A stretch of 64,000 nt of DNA, from positions 1-64,000 of the forward strand of contig JAOAIJ010000043.1 in NCBI GenBank assembly GCA_026414765.1, written 5' to 3'. This DNA is from Clostridia bacterium (GTDB lineage Bacteria > Bacillota > Clostridia > Acetivibrionales > DSM-27016). The translations under genes were made by a program, and so were the position numbers. The notes beneath the pieces are model-generated. The model did no database searches. It was given only the letters and a program-made list of their open reading frames with translations, and was not told where the DNA came from. Shown in pieces: positions 26,688 through 36,241 of this stretch. Positions within the stretch are counted from its first letter, which is position 1. Every line of letters starts with the position of its first letter.

Positions 26688-28121
26688 ATGGAATATGAAA
26701 TAGTCATAGGGTTGGAGGTACATGCAGAACTTGCAACCAAGTCTAAAATATACTGTACGTGCACTACCGAATTTGGAGGAGAACCGAATACGCACTGTTG
26801 TCCGATCTGTACAGGTATGCCCGGAGTGTTGCCGGTATTGAACAGGAATGTTGTTGAGTATGCAGTAAAGGCAGGTCTCGCTACAAACTGTACGGTTGCA
26901 GACTTCAGCAAACAGGACAGGAAAAACTACTTTTATCCTGATCTTCCAAAAGCATATCAGACTTCTCAATACGATCTTCCGCTGTGCAAAAATGGTTTTG
27001 TGGATATAGAATTGAATGGCGGGAAGAAAAGAATAGGTATTACCAGGATTCATATAGAAGAGGACGCAGGAAAACTGATGCATGATGAGTGGGAAACCGG
27101 AACTCTGGTTGACTATAACAGGTGTGGCGTACCATTGATCGAAATAGTAAGTGAACCTGATATACGTTCTGCTGAGGAAGCAAAAGTATATCTTGAAAAT
27201 CTGAAAGCAATTCTGGAATATACAGAGGTTTCGGACTGTAAAATGCAGGAAGGGTCTTTGAGGGCTGATGTAAACCTTTCGGTAAGACCAAAGGGACAGA
27301 AGGAGTTTGGAACCAGAACGGAAATGAAGAACTTGAACTCGTTCAGGGGAATAGTAAGAGCTATTGAGGCTGAGGCTCAGAGGCAGATAAATGAGATAGA
27401 ATCCGGAGGCGTTATTGTACAGGAAACCAGAAGATGGGATGATAACAAAGGCATAAGCTATGCTATGAGGAGCAAGGAAGAAGCCCATGATTACAGGTAT
27501 TTTCCTGAGCCGGATCTGGTGCCGATTATAGTAGACGATGAGTGGTTTCAAAGGATAAAGGCTTCACTTCCTGAACTTCCCGATGCCAGGAGAAAGAGAT
27601 ATATTTCCGGATTTGGACTCCCGGAATATGATGCGGCAATGATTACATCTTCGAAAGTTCTTGCAGACTTCTTTGAGGAAGCAGTAAGCAAAAGTAATAA
27701 TGCAAAAGCGGTTAGCAATTGGGTAATGGGAGACCTTATGAGAATCCTTAAGGAAAAGGGAATGGAAGTGGAAGAGATTCCTTTTCCGGCAGAATATCTC
27801 GCAAAGCTGATCGGATTGATAGATAAAGGTACGATCAGTGGTACTATCGCAAAGAAGGTTTTTGACAAAATGTTTGAGTCTGGGAAAAATCCGGAACTCA
27901 TTGTCAAAGAGGAAGGCATGGAGGTAGTAAGTGATGAGGGTGCTCTTGTAGCTGTAGTTAAAAAGATTCTGGACAGTAATCCTCAGTCTGTATCCGATTA
28001 TAAGAGTGGAAAAGAAAAGGCCTTCGGCTTCCTTGTGGGTCAGGCCATGAAGGAAACAAGAGGAAAAGCAAATCCGCAGGTTATTAATAAAATACTGAAG
28101 GATGAATTGGACAACATATAA
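26688..28121 (+). CDS. gatB: Asp/Glu-tRNA amidotransferase subunit B
   Basis: 477 residues from ATG 26688 with GAGGTGAG upstream (a GTG three codons earlier lies inside the Shine-Dalgarno). GatB hallmarks: [12 protein letters not shown], the zinc cysteines [10 protein letters not shown]...[23 protein letters not shown], and a C-terminal YqeY/helical domain ([12 protein letters not shown]). It phosphorylates and amidates the mischarged tRNA. The 96-base gap to gatA shows no terminator, so it belongs to the same operon, which ends at the hairpin at 28125. Confidence 0.97.
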   Translation: MEYEIVIGLEVHAELATKSKIYCTCTTEFGGEPNTHCCPICTGMPGVLPVLNRNVVEYAVKAGLATNCTVADFSKQDRKNYFYPDLPKAYQTSQYDLPLCKNGFVDIELNGGKKRIGITRIHIEEDAGKLMHDEWETGTLVDYNRCGVPLIEIVSEPDIRSAEEAKVYLENLKAILEYTEVSDCKMQEGSLRADVNLSVRPKGQKEFGTRTEMKNLNSFRGIVRAIEAEAQRQINEIESGGVIVQETRRWDDNKGISYAMRSKEEAHDYRYFPEPDLVPIIVDDEWFQRIKASLPELPDARRKRYISGFGLPEYDAAMITSSKVLADFFEEAVSKSNNAKAVSNWVMGDLMRILKEKGMEVEEIPFPAEYLAKLIGLIDKGTISGTIAKKVFDKMFESGKNPELIVKEEGMEVVSDEGALVAVVKKILDSNPQSVSDYKSGKEKAFGFLVGQAMKETRGKANPQVINKILKDELDNI

Positions 28122-28124
28122 ATA

Positions 28125-28152
28125 AAAGGCGGCTTAAAGCCGCCTTTCTTTA
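28125..28152. terminator. terminator of gatCAB (and of ilvE on the other strand)
   Basis: Perfect nine-base stem AAAGGCGGC / GCCGCCTTT plus TT/AA closing pairs, followed by CTTTAT on the plus strand. Confidence 0.85.
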
Positions 28153-28158
28153 TACATT

Positions 28159-29229
28159 TTATATAACTTTTACAGTCCAGTTAAGCTTATCTTCAAGCTT
28201 TCCGCTTTGTATGCCGGTAATGGAATCATACAGTTTCTGGGAAATCTCACCTATTTTGAAATCGTTTACTGTTATTTTGTTATCATTCCAGTTGAGTTCG
28301 CCGACAGGGGAGACAACTGCAGCCGTACCTGTTCCAAAAACTTCTTCAAGTGCTCCATTTGCGTGAGCATCATAAACTTCCTGAATGGTTATGCGCTTTT
28401 CTGTGACTTTAACACCCCAGGATTTTAAAAGCTGGATAACGGAATCCCGTGTTATACCTGGTAAAATGCTTCCTTCCAGTGAAGGAGTAATGATCTCCCC
28501 GTTTATTTTGAAGAAGATATTCATAGCTCCTACTTCTTCAATATATTTTCTTTCTACACCATCAAGCCACAAGACTTGAATATAACCTTTTTGAGAAGCT
28601 TCCGACTGAGCTTTCAGACTTGCAGCATAGTTTCCACAAGTTTTTGCAAACCCTGTTCCGCCTTTTACTGCTCTCACATATTCGCTCTCGACAAAAATCT
28701 TTACGGGACTGAGTCCTGTGGGGTAGTATGCACCCACTGGGGATAGAATAACGATGAACTTATATGTGTGGGAAGGATGAACACCAAGAAAAGGATCTAC
28801 TGCAAAAATAAAAGGTCTTATATAAAGTGAAGTACCGGGAGCAGAAGGTATCCAATCACTGTCTAGTTTTACAAGGGTCTTTATTGCTTCTATACAGAAT
28901 TCTACATCTATCTGAGGCATACACATTCTTTCATTTGTAGAATTTATTCTGTCCATGTTTTTACCAGGTCTGAAAAGAAGTATCCTTCCATCTTCTGTTT
29001 TATATGCCTTCAGCCCCTCAAAAATGGATTGACCATAGTGCAATGCAGCAGTCGCAGGGTCGAGTTCCAAAGGACCATATGGGATTATTCTGGCATCATG
29101 CCATCCCTTACCTTCCGTATAGTCCATAATAAACATATGATCCGTAAAATACTTTCCAAATCCGAGGCTATTTGGGTCAGGCTTTTGTTTTGGATTTTTG
29201 TTTTTTTCAATTCTAATCTCTAAAGACAT
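28159..29229 (-). CDS. ilvE: branched-chain amino acid aminotransferase
   Basis: 356 residues, fold-type IV PLP aminotransferase of the longer BCAT type. Motifs: LHYGQSIFEGLKAYK, INSTNERMCMP, YIRPFIFAVDPFLGVHPS, the PLP lysine Lys196 in GFAKTCGNYAAS, and GTGTAAVVSPVGEL near the end. It makes or degrades Leu, Ile and Val using glutamate/2-oxoglutarate. Monocistronic; no leader peptide or T-box recognised upstream. Confidence 0.96.
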   Translation of the reverse strand: MSLEIRIEKNKNPKQKPDPNSLGFGKYFTDHMFIMDYTEGKGWHDARIIPYGPLELDPATAALHYGQSIFEGLKAYKTEDGRILLFRPGKNMDRINSTNERMCMPQIDVEFCIEAIKTLVKLDSDWIPSAPGTSLYIRPFIFAVDPFLGVHPSHTYKFIVILSPVGAYYPTGLSPVKIFVESEYVRAVKGGTGFAKTCGNYAASLKAQSEASQKGYIQVLWLDGVERKYIEEVGAMNIFFKINGEIITPSLEGSILPGITRDSVIQLLKSWGVKVTEKRITIQEVYDAHANGALEEVFGTGTAAVVSPVGELNWNDNKITVNDFKIGEISQKLYDSITGIQSGKLEDKLNWTVKVI

Positions 29230-29681
29230 AGTTTAAACCCCTTTCAATTTGAATTTTAAATAAGGAATGCAATTGAAGCCGATACTAGCAATCATCTACA
29301 ATACCAATGCCAGCAACAACCATAACCGTTTAAAATTCTCTGCGTTTTCTTATTCATTTTATTATGCAACTTTTTGTTGGAAAAATCCAGACCTTTTTCA
29401 TCAAATTTTCTGGTTTTGATTGGTTTGCGGTATAAATCGCATATATAAATGCTTATCCTTGTTCCCAGATGGATTCTATCGAATAAATGCTTGAGCATTT
29501 CTTATGATATTTACCCCTTTTATCCAAAAGTTCCGGTACTTATTGCTATAAACAGCTTATTTTGTTATTATTATGAACAGGATTATTATATTTTAGATGA
29601 TTCCTTTTTTTTCACATGATTTTGTAAATCATTTTTGCTTTTTTTCACAAAATATTAGTAAAATATTTTTGGAGGATACAC
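29230..29681. other. intergenic region between ilvE and yqeG
   Basis: 452 bases from which ilvE (left) and yqeG (right) diverge. A T-rich direct repeat (T-run plus CACA near 29604 and near 29642) flanks a palindrome ATGATTT-TGT-AAATCAT at 29616-29632. A 68-codon minus-strand frame (29292-29498) has no properly spaced ribosome site and I do not call it. Confidence 0.35.
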
Positions 29682-30191
29682 ATGTTTAAAAAATTATACC
29701 CTGATCTGATTGTTGACAGGATACAGGATATAGAGCTGGAAACCTTGATCAAAAAGAATATAAAAGGCTTGATCCTGGATATAGACAATACTTTGGTACC
29801 CCAACATATGAAGGAAGCTGATGAAAATGCAGTCAGATGGATTGAAAAGGTCCGTAAGGCAGGTTTTAAGACATGTATAGTTTCAAATGCTTCAGAAAAA
29901 AGAGTAATTAAGTTTAATGAAAGACTTAAGGTTTTTGCAATACATAGGGCTTCAAAGCCGGGAACAAAAGCATTTATGAGAGCTGCAAGACTTATGGATA
30001 TAAAAATAAGCGAAGCAGCTGTTATAGGAGATCAGATTTTTACAGACGTGTATGGGGGAAATAAAGCGGGGGCTTTTACCGTACTTGTAAAGCCTATAGA
30101 TAAGAAGGAGTTTGTTTTTGTCAGATTTAAGAGGATTTTTGAAAAGCCTGTATTGATGAGCTACAGGAGGAAATACCATAAAAAGCGTTAA
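29682..30191 (+). CDS. yqeG: YqeG-family HAD phosphatase
   Basis: 169 residues with start ATG behind GGAGG. A small HAD-superfamily IIIA hydrolase: catalytic Asp pair in LILDIDNTLVP, motif II SNASEKR, Lys in SKPGTKAF and the acidic VIGDQIFTDVYGGNK loop. Clostridial and Bacillus YqeG proteins stand next to aroE as here; related enzymes dephosphorylate phosphatidylglycerophosphate in other lineages, but the substrate in Firmicutes is not settled. Twenty-four bases before aroE, so same operon. Confidence 0.92.
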   Translation: MFKKLYPDLIVDRIQDIELETLIKKNIKGLILDIDNTLVPQHMKEADENAVRWIEKVRKAGFKTCIVSNASEKRVIKFNERLKVFAIHRASKPGTKAFMRAARLMDIKISEAAVIGDQIFTDVYGGNKAGAFTVLVKPIDKKEFVFVRFKRIFEKPVLMSYRRKYHKKR

Positions 30192-30215
30192 AGAAATCAA
30201 AAAAGTGAGGAAAAG

Positions 30216-31100
30216 ATGATAGTAGATAAAAGAGTATCAGGTAAGACACGGATTATGGGCGTATTAGGTAATCCGGTTGAGCATTCCATATCACCTCAGC
30301 TTCATAACACGCTCAGTACAAGACTGGGAATTGATACGGTATATGTTCCTTTCAGAGTGGAAAAAGCTGACCTTGATAATGCAGTAAAAGGCTTAAAAGC
30401 ATTAAATGTTTTGGGCTTTAATGTTACTATCCCATATAAAAAGGATATTATGAAATTCATAGATGATAACACGAAGGAGGCCCTGTTAATGGGAGCTGTA
30501 AATACCGTGAAAAACATTGATGGAAGGCTATATGGGTATAATACGGATGCAGAGGGTTTTTCAAGGTCTTTTAAAGAGGAGTCGGGAGCCACTTTCAAAG
30601 GTAAAAATATCCTTATCATAGGTGCAGGTGGTGTTTCAAGGGCTATTGCAGTGAAGACTGCCATTGAGGGTGCAAAACATATCTCTTTAGTGAACAGGAC
30701 AATTTCCAAAGCATTGGATATTGCCGGAATAATAGAGAATAATTATGAAACAGGTATCAGGTGTTTAGACTCTGAAGACAAAAAATACAAAGATGCATTT
30801 AGTGAAGCCGATATAGTTATTAATACCACGTCTGTAGGGATGTATCCGGAAATAGAAGGATGTCCTGTTGATAAGAAAATAAACTTTATGAGTCATCAGA
30901 TCATATATGATGTCATATATAACCCGGCTAAAAGCAAATTATTAAAAAAAGCTGAAAAGTCAGGCTGTAAGGCTATGAACGGTCTGGGAATGTTGTTTTA
31001 TCAAGGGATTTATGCCTATGAAATATGGACAGGCATAAAACTCTCAGAGGATATTATTAAGGAAATATACAAATCTTTTGTAAATATTTTAAAAAATTAA
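30216..31100 (+). CDS. aroE: shikimate dehydrogenase
   Basis: 294 residues. N-terminal substrate domain with GNPVEHSISPQLHN, the catalytic Lys/Asp blocks NVTIPYKKDI and NTDAEGF, then the NADP-binding GAGGVSRAIAVK and NGLGMLFYQG at the end. It reduces 3-dehydroshikimate to shikimate. Another step, aroQ, lies 2 kb downstream with a prepilin peptidase, comFB and an endonuclease-like gene between them. Confidence 0.96.
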   Translation: MIVDKRVSGKTRIMGVLGNPVEHSISPQLHNTLSTRLGIDTVYVPFRVEKADLDNAVKGLKALNVLGFNVTIPYKKDIMKFIDDNTKEALLMGAVNTVKNIDGRLYGYNTDAEGFSRSFKEESGATFKGKNILIIGAGGVSRAIAVKTAIEGAKHISLVNRTISKALDIAGIIENNYETGIRCLDSEDKKYKDAFSEADIVINTTSVGMYPEIEGCPVDKKINFMSHQIIYDVIYNPAKSKLLKKAEKSGCKAMNGLGMLFYQGIYAYEIWTGIKLSEDIIKEIYKSFVNILKN

Positions 31101-31160
31101 AGGTTTTATAGCTAAATTGACGAATAATATAATAAGAAAAATTATTTTAGAGTTGAAAAT

Positions 31161-31973
31161 ATGACGATATTATCTTTCGTAGTTTTATATTTTTTTGTTT
31201 TTTTAATGGGAACCATTTTCGGATCTTTTCTGAATGTATGCATCTACCGTATGCCTCGTGAGGAATCGATAATAATGCCGCCTTCTCACTGTACAGGCTG
31301 CGGGTCAAGGCTGAAAGCTCCGGATCTTGTTCCAGTATTCAGTTTTGTATTCTTGAAGGGTAAATGCAGGCATTGCGGAGTCCGGATTTCACCCCGGTAT
31401 CCCCTGATAGAACTTCTTACTGCAACTGTATTTATGATATTATTCTATAAATACTTTATTTCAGTAGAATTTATTGCGGCAGCTTATCTGATGGCAATCC
31501 TGATTGCTGTGTTTTTTATTGATCTTGATCATAAAATAATACCTGACCAGCTTGTTGTTGCCGGACTTGCAGGTGCTTTACCACTTACAGTCTACAATTT
31601 TTTCAAACCGGTTCAGATATTTGGGGAGACCTATTGGCTAAATCGATTACTGGGGCTTCTGCCTGGGACAGGAACACTTTTTCTTATAGCAGTTATCGGT
31701 TTAATAATTTATAAGACTGATGATGCCATGGGTATGGGAGATGTCAAACTTTTTGCGCCAATCGGTATTTTTCTTGGATGGAAGCTTTGTCTGCTTACTC
31801 TCATGTTGTCCGTAGTATTAGCCGGGGTAACCAGTATCATACTTATTCTTACAAAGATAAAAAGCAGGAAGGATACAATCCCTTTCGGACCTTTCATAGT
31901 TATCGGAACCTTTATAGCCATAGTGTGGGGAACAGATATTATAAACTGGTATATGAATTCAATCAGTAATTAA
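31161..31973 (+). CDS. prepilin leader peptidase / N-methylase (A24A)
   Basis: 270 residues with about eight membrane helices. After helix 1 the cytoplasmic loop has the zinc ribbon CTGCG...CRHCG; the two catalytic aspartates are in FFIDLDHKIIPDQ and MGMGDVKLF (the GxGDxK motif). It removes and N-methylates type IV prepilin leaders. No pilin or assembly-ATPase gene is visible, but comFB follows by 25 bases. The ribosome site is weak, which suggests coupling or low expression. Confidence 0.93.
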   Translation: MTILSFVVLYFFVFLMGTIFGSFLNVCIYRMPREESIIMPPSHCTGCGSRLKAPDLVPVFSFVFLKGKCRHCGVRISPRYPLIELLTATVFMILFYKYFISVEFIAAAYLMAILIAVFFIDLDHKIIPDQLVVAGLAGALPLTVYNFFKPVQIFGETYWLNRLLGLLPGTGTLFLIAVIGLIIYKTDDAMGMGDVKLFAPIGIFLGWKLCLLTLMLSVVLAGVTSIILILTKIKSRKDTIPFGPFIVIGTFIAIVWGTDIINWYMNSISN

Positions 31974-31998
31974 TAATTAATTGTGGGAGGATAAAGCT

Positions 31999-32265
31999 AT
32001 GCCGCAGATCAAAAATTATATGGAAGAAATCGTATTTAACCTAATGAGGGAAGTGCTTACAGACATCAATATGTGTACTTGTGAGAAGTGCATACTTGAT
32101 ATTGCTGCTATTGCATTGAATGATTTACCGCCCAAGTACATAGTAAGTGAAAAAGGTGAATTGTATTCCAAGATTGATTCTCTCAGGCAGCAATTTGAAG
32201 TGGATGTTATTTCGGCAATAACTAAAGCAGCTGTAATGGTAAAAAGGAAACCAAGACATGAATAG
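31999..32265 (+). CDS. comFB: late-competence ComFB-family protein
   Basis: 88 residues from ATG 31999 behind GGGAGG. ComFB pattern: NYMEEIVFNLMREVLTD, MCTCEKCILDIAAIALNDLPPKYIV and a C-terminal AITKAA-V-KRKPRH. The CTCEKC pair is the conserved zinc-like site. In cyanobacteria ComFB proteins have been described as cyclic-dinucleotide receptors controlling pili; the role in Clostridia is open. Next to the prepilin peptidase, which fits a pilus/competence link. Ends before the hairpin at 32312. Confidence 0.9.
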   Translation: MPQIKNYMEEIVFNLMREVLTDINMCTCEKCILDIAAIALNDLPPKYIVSEKGELYSKIDSLRQQFEVDVISAITKAAVMVKRKPRHE

Positions 32266-32311
32266 GGTAGTGCAAGCTTATGAATGATGAATCGGGACAA
32301 CGGACTAAATC

Positions 32312-32350
32312 AGGAGGGAACTTCTTTTGAAGTTAACCTCCTTTTATTTT
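32312..32350 (+). terminator. rho-independent terminator
   Basis: AGGAGG / CCTCCT outer stem and GAACTTC / GAAGTT inner stem with a TTTT loop, followed by TTTATTTTT. It ends the yqeG-aroE-pilD-comFB transcript. Confidence 0.7.
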
Positions 32351-32399
32351 TGCTTATTTATGTATATAATAATAAAAAAGTAACAGGCAGGAAATACAT

Positions 32400-33260
32400 A
32401 TGATAAGGTTTGGACCGTCAGGCAATTCGGAAAGTTTTTATGAACAGGGAAATAAATCATCCGTGCAAATGCCCGCATGGTTGAAGGAAATGGGACTAAG
32501 TGCATATGAATACCAGTGCAGCAGAGGGTTCAATATTAAAGAATCAACTGCAAGGATGATAGGAAAACAAGCTGAAATCTACGATATTTTTGTCAGCATA
32601 CATGCACCATATTACATAAATATGGCCAGCTCCGAGGAGGATAAAAGGGAAAATTCTATATTCTATATACTAGAGACAATGAAAGTTGCCAGATGGATGG
32701 GTGCAAAGAGAATAGTTGTCCATACGGGAGCCTGCAGTAAAGTTTGCAGGGATTTAGCTCTCGGAACTGCTATGGAAGTCCTGAAAAAAGCAATACAAAA
32801 AGTGGATGAAATGGGGTATTCGGATATAGCTATTTGTCCAGAAGTATTGGGGAAAATAAATCAACTCGGATCTCTTGATGAGATTCTGGAAATGTGTAAA
32901 ATAGACGAGAGGCTTATCCCCACAATTGACTTCGGACATCTTCATGCCAGAGGAATGGGATGCCTCAACACAGTAGGTGATTTTGAAAAAGTAATTGATA
33001 AGATAGAAGGAGCTTTAGGATACGACAGACTGAAAAAAATTCACAGTCATTTCAGTAGAATAGAGTTTACTGACGGTGGAGAAAAAAAGCACTGGACTAT
33101 TTCTGACGTGCAGTACGGTCCTGACTTTGAGCCATTGGCAGAAGTTCTATACAGAAAGAATATGGAGCCGGTAATTATTTGTGAGTCAAGGAGTAATATG
33201 GCAGAAGATGCCCTAAAATTAAAAAAGATATATGAAAAGATTGAAAAGGGGGATAAATGA
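32400..33260 (+). CDS. TIM-barrel AP-endonuclease (Nfo/endonuclease IV-like)
   Basis: 286 residues. Xylose-isomerase/endonuclease IV type barrel: IRFGPSGNS at strand 1, [50 protein letters not shown] and ICESRSN. These carry the His, Glu and Asp metal ligands of Nfo. Classic Nfo cuts DNA at abasic sites; clostridial versions of this length are annotated as deoxyribonuclease IV but few are tested. Overlaps aroQ by 4 bases. Confidence 0.85.
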   Translation: MIRFGPSGNSESFYEQGNKSSVQMPAWLKEMGLSAYEYQCSRGFNIKESTARMIGKQAEIYDIFVSIHAPYYINMASSEEDKRENSIFYILETMKVARWMGAKRIVVHTGACSKVCRDLALGTAMEVLKKAIQKVDEMGYSDIAICPEVLGKINQLGSLDEILEMCKIDERLIPTIDFGHLHARGMGCLNTVGDFEKVIDKIEGALGYDRLKKIHSHFSRIEFTDGGEKKHWTISDVQYGPDFEPLAEVLYRKNMEPVIICESRSNMAEDALKLKKIYEKIEKGDK

Positions 33261-33691
33261 ATATGAAGAGGATTTTAATTATAAACGGTCCGAATTTGAA
33301 TTTGTTAGGTACGAGAGAAAAAGGTGTATATGGTGTAGAAACTTTGGAGGAAATAGCCAGGAGAGTGATGGCAGAAGCAATAAAACTGAATGTTGAAGTG
33401 GATTTTGTGCAATCAAACCACGAGGGTGAAATTATAGATAAAATCCATGATGCAAGAGAAAAATATGATGTCCTGATAATTAACCCGGGAGCATATACTC
33501 ACTACAGCATAGCTATAAGGGATGCTGTAAAAGCTGTAGAAATTCCTACTATTGAAGTGCACCTGTCTAACATACACTCCAGGGAGGAGTTCCGAAGCAA
33601 ATCTGTTATTGCTCCTGTATGTAAAGGCCAGATAAGTGGCTTTGGGGGGAACAGCTATCTGGTTGCACTGAATGCAGCCGTATTATTATAA
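33257..33691 (+). CDS. aroQ: type II 3-dehydroquinate dehydratase
   Basis: 144 residues, overlapping the upstream gene by ATGA and preceded by AAGGGGG. Signature [18 protein letters not shown] (with the flexible-loop Arg/Tyr), NPGAYTHYS and [14 protein letters not shown] with the catalytic His. It dehydrates 3-dehydroquinate to 3-dehydroshikimate, the step before AroE. The subunit length is normal for the dodecameric family. Confidence 0.96.
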   Translation: MNMKRILIINGPNLNLLGTREKGVYGVETLEEIARRVMAEAIKLNVEVDFVQSNHEGEIIDKIHDAREKYDVLIINPGAYTHYSIAIRDAVKAVEIPTIEVHLSNIHSREEFRSKSVIAPVCKGQISGFGGNSYLVALNAAVLL

Positions 33692-33730
33692 ATAATGATT
33701 TTCACAGTCAGTGGTAATAGGAGTGACGAT

Positions 33731-34810
33731 ATGGACTCAATAATCTTAGAAAGAATAATCAGACTGCGCGAAGAGTTAATGAAAAAGGATATAGAAGCTG
33801 CACTTGTATGTAAAAAGGAAAACTGTACATATATGTCCGGTTTTAACGGCGGGGAAGCCTACCTGATAATTACCCAGGATGAAGCTGTTCTGGTAACTGA
33901 CTCCAGATATACAGAACAGGCTGCCACGCAGGCGATACTCTACAAAATTATCCAATTTGAGGGCAGTTTGCTCGTTACGCTGGATGATGTTCTCAAATCC
34001 CGCGGTGTAAGCAGATTGGGTTTTGAGGAAAACTACGTAACATTTGACGATTATTCTTCGTACAAAGCAGAACTTGGTATAAGTGAGTTAATACCACTAG
34101 GTGGTATTATTGAAAACTTAAGGATAGTAAAAGACCGGGGCGAAATTGATATTATCAGAAAAGCTGTTGAAATAGCAGATAATTCTTTTTCAGACATACT
34201 TAATTTTATAAAGCCGGGAGTAAAAGAGCTTGAACTGGCAGCAGAACTGGAATACAGTATGAAAAGACAGGGTGCTAAGGGATCGTCTTTTGAAATTATT
34301 GTAGCATCCGGTGAACGCTCGTCCATGCCCCACGGTACTGCAGATGAGAGGGTGCTCAGGTTGGGCGATGCCATAACTATAGATTTTGGAGCAATATATA
34401 AAGATTATTGCTCAGATATGACAAGAACTGTTTTTTTAGGTCAGCCGGAAGATGAACTGAAAAAAGTATACAGTATAGTTTTGGAAGCACAGGTCAGGGC
34501 TATGGAAAGTGCAAAGAGAGGTTTGACTGGAAAGGAAATAGATGCAGTTGCCAGAAGTATAATAAAGGAAGCCGGTTATGAGAAAAATTTCGGACACGGG
34601 CTGGGACATGGTGTAGGACTTGAAATTCACGAAGAACCGAGATTGTCTCCCAAAGGGAATAAAAAAATGGAGGACGGAATGGTTGTTACTGTAGAGCCTG
34701 GTATATATATTCCAGGTCTTGGCGGTGTAAGGATAGAGGATATAATTGTGATAGACGGTGAAAAACCTGTTGTATTGACCAGTTCTACAAAGGAAATGAT
34801 AATTATATAA
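33731..34810 (+). CDS. M24 Xaa-Pro aminopeptidase
   Basis: 359 residues from ATG 33731 with TAGGAGTGA upstream (the frame extends 12 codons further but lacks a ribosome site). Creatinase-like N-terminal domain followed by the pita-bread M24 domain: TIDFGAIYKDYCSDMTRT (two Asp), GHGLGHGVGLEIHEEP (His), VTVEPGIYIPG (Glu) and VRIEDIIV (Glu) complete the dinuclear metal site. It cleaves dipeptides or peptides with Pro in second position. Followed by efp, the usual clostridial order; EF-P rescues Pro-Pro stalls. Confidence 0.94.
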   Translation: MDSIILERIIRLREELMKKDIEAALVCKKENCTYMSGFNGGEAYLIITQDEAVLVTDSRYTEQAATQAILYKIIQFEGSLLVTLDDVLKSRGVSRLGFEENYVTFDDYSSYKAELGISELIPLGGIIENLRIVKDRGEIDIIRKAVEIADNSFSDILNFIKPGVKELELAAELEYSMKRQGAKGSSFEIIVASGERSSMPHGTADERVLRLGDAITIDFGAIYKDYCSDMTRTVFLGQPEDELKKVYSIVLEAQVRAMESAKRGLTGKEIDAVARSIIKEAGYEKNFGHGLGHGVGLEIHEEPRLSPKGNKKMEDGMVVTVEPGIYIPGLGGVRIEDIIVIDGEKPVVLTSSTKEMIII

Positions 34811-35107
34811 ATTTCATTAATTATTTGATTATCAGGGGAAAAATATATAATAAAAGAAAATTTTTCTTGAAATAAGTAAAATTTTATTTTAATATAATCT
34901 AGGAGATAATATTCAAATATTCCAGTCAACAGCTTTAGTTAGGAAATATTACGTTGAAGCTGTTAAGAATAGGTAATTGGCAATTGTATATATAGAGTGT
35001 TATGGGTGATTAGTGACTGGCAAACCTGTAAGAGGGAAGTATATATTTTTTTGATTGTCAATTGTCAGGTGTCAATTGCCAATTAATTTAGTGGAGGGAG
35101 ATAATTA
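34811..35107 (+). promoter_or_regulatory. efp leader region
   Basis: A TATAAT (34893-34898) in T-rich DNA with TTGAAA about 20 bp upstream is a weak promoter candidate. Downstream lies a hairpin, AACAGCTT 34928-34935 with AAGCTGTT 34957-34964, then the inverted-repeat element at 34974-35085, then GGAGGGAG of efp. Confidence 0.35.
34974..35085. repeat. 112-bp MITE-like inverted-repeat element
   Basis: Perfect 13-bp terminal inverted repeats: TAATTGGCAATTG at 34974-34986 and CAATTGCCAATTA at 35073-35085. Inside the right end the unit is partly reiterated (GTCAATTGTCAGGTG). No coding frame. Size and perfect ends fit a miniature inverted-repeat element or a short interspersed repeat family. Confidence 0.45.
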
Positions 35108-35665
35108 ATGATAGTAGCTGGAGATTTTAGAAACGGTGTTACCTTTGAGTTGGACGGGCAGATATTCCAGATAGTTGAATTCCAGCATGTTAAGCCTGGA
35201 AAGGGAGCTGCATTTGTTAGAACAAGATTAAAGAATATAATTACCGGCGCAACAGTTGAAAGAACTTTTAATCCTACTGACAAAATGCCGAAGGCTCATA
35301 TTGAAAGAAAAGACATGCAATACCTTTATAATGACGGGGATTTGTATTATTTCATGGATGTTGAGACATACGAGCAGTTACCGATAAACGCCAGTCAAAT
35401 AGGTGATACACTTAAGTTCGTTAAGGAAAATATGGTATGTAAGATACTATCTCATAAAGGAAATGTTTTCGGTATAGAGCCTCCAACTTTCGTTGAGCTG
35501 GAAATAACCGAAACGGAACCAGGCTTTAAAGGCGATACGGCAACAGGTGCTACAAAACCTGCAACCTTAGAAACAGGTGCGGTTGTAAAAGTTCCATTAT
35601 TTGTAAATCAGGGCGATGTTGTCAGAATAGATACGAGAACCGGAGAATATATGGAAAGAGTTTAA
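35108..35665 (+). CDS. efp: translation elongation factor P
   Basis: 185 residues, start ATG behind GGAGGGAG. Three beta-barrel domains; the tip loop [12 protein letters not shown] has Lys32 at the usual modification site, and the C-terminal domain ends [20 protein letters not shown] helps the ribosome form bonds in polyproline stretches. No earP or epmABC partner nearby; the modification, if any, is unknown. Confidence 0.97.
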   Translation: MIVAGDFRNGVTFELDGQIFQIVEFQHVKPGKGAAFVRTRLKNIITGATVERTFNPTDKMPKAHIERKDMQYLYNDGDLYYFMDVETYEQLPINASQIGDTLKFVKENMVCKILSHKGNVFGIEPPTFVELEITETEPGFKGDTATGATKPATLETGAVVKVPLFVNQGDVVRIDTRTGEYMERV

Positions 35666-35748
35666 TGACTAGAATAGTCACGGGTTGGAGAAACTAGCAT
35701 ATGTTAGCTTTTCCAGCTCAATTTATTTTATGAAATGGAGGTTGCGAT

Positions 35749-36183
35749 ATGAGTTATATGAAAGAGCGGGTTGCATATCTGAGAGGGCTTGCTGAAGGAA
35801 TGCAGATAAGTGATGCAACAAATGAAGGAAAGCTGCTGAAGGCGATTATAGAAGTACTTGATGATATTGCATTGGCAGTTGATGATATCGAAGAAGTTCA
35901 GGAACAACTGAGCGAACAGGTTGACAGCATGGATGAGGATTTGGCTGAAGTAGAAAGAGTTATTTTCGATGAAGAAGATGAAGAAGATGAAGAAGATGAT
36001 TATTTTTATGAAAGTGAAATAGAATGTCCCTACTGTAATGAAAAAATTGATATTGACGAAGATATAATAGATGATGAAACCAGTACGATAAAGTGTCCGA
36101 ACTGCCATAAGGAAATTGAGATAGACTGGGAGTGTGGCTGTGAGGATTGCTGTGATCATGACGAAGGTAAGTCTTCAAGATAA
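35749..36183 (+). CDS. CD1247-type protein with zinc ribbons and acidic linker
   Basis: 144 residues with start ATG behind GGAGG. Residues 1-65 are the conserved N-terminal helical domain (MKERVAYLRGLAEGMQI...) known from Clostridioides CD1247 and relatives. An acidic run of Glu/Asp (about 74-88) follows, then a zinc ribbon CPYC...CPNC and a second Cys cluster CGCEDCC. Often found after efp in Clostridia. Cytoplasmic; possibly a nucleic-acid or ribosome-associated regulator, but the function is unknown. Strong terminator at 36194. Confidence 0.88.
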   Translation: MSYMKERVAYLRGLAEGMQISDATNEGKLLKAIIEVLDDIALAVDDIEEVQEQLSEQVDSMDEDLAEVERVIFDEEDEEDEEDDYFYESEIECPYCNEKIDIDEDIIDDETSTIKCPNCHKEIEIDWECGCEDCCDHDEGKSSR

Positions 36184-36193
36184 TATTAAGAAT

Positions 36194-36226
36194 AAAATGC
36201 CCCAAAGTTAAACTTTGGGGCATTTT
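36194..36226. terminator. bidirectional terminator
   Basis: Sixteen-base perfect stem AAAATGCCCCAAAGTT / AACTTTGGGGCATTTT between converging genes. Confidence 0.9.
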
Positions 36227-36241
36227 CGTATTTAAAGCCAT

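Noticed and set aside
29292-29498. 68-codon minus-strand frame between ilvE and yqeG
   Set aside because: The only Shine-Dalgarno-like AAGGGG is about 16 bases from the ATG, composition is atypical and no motif is visible.
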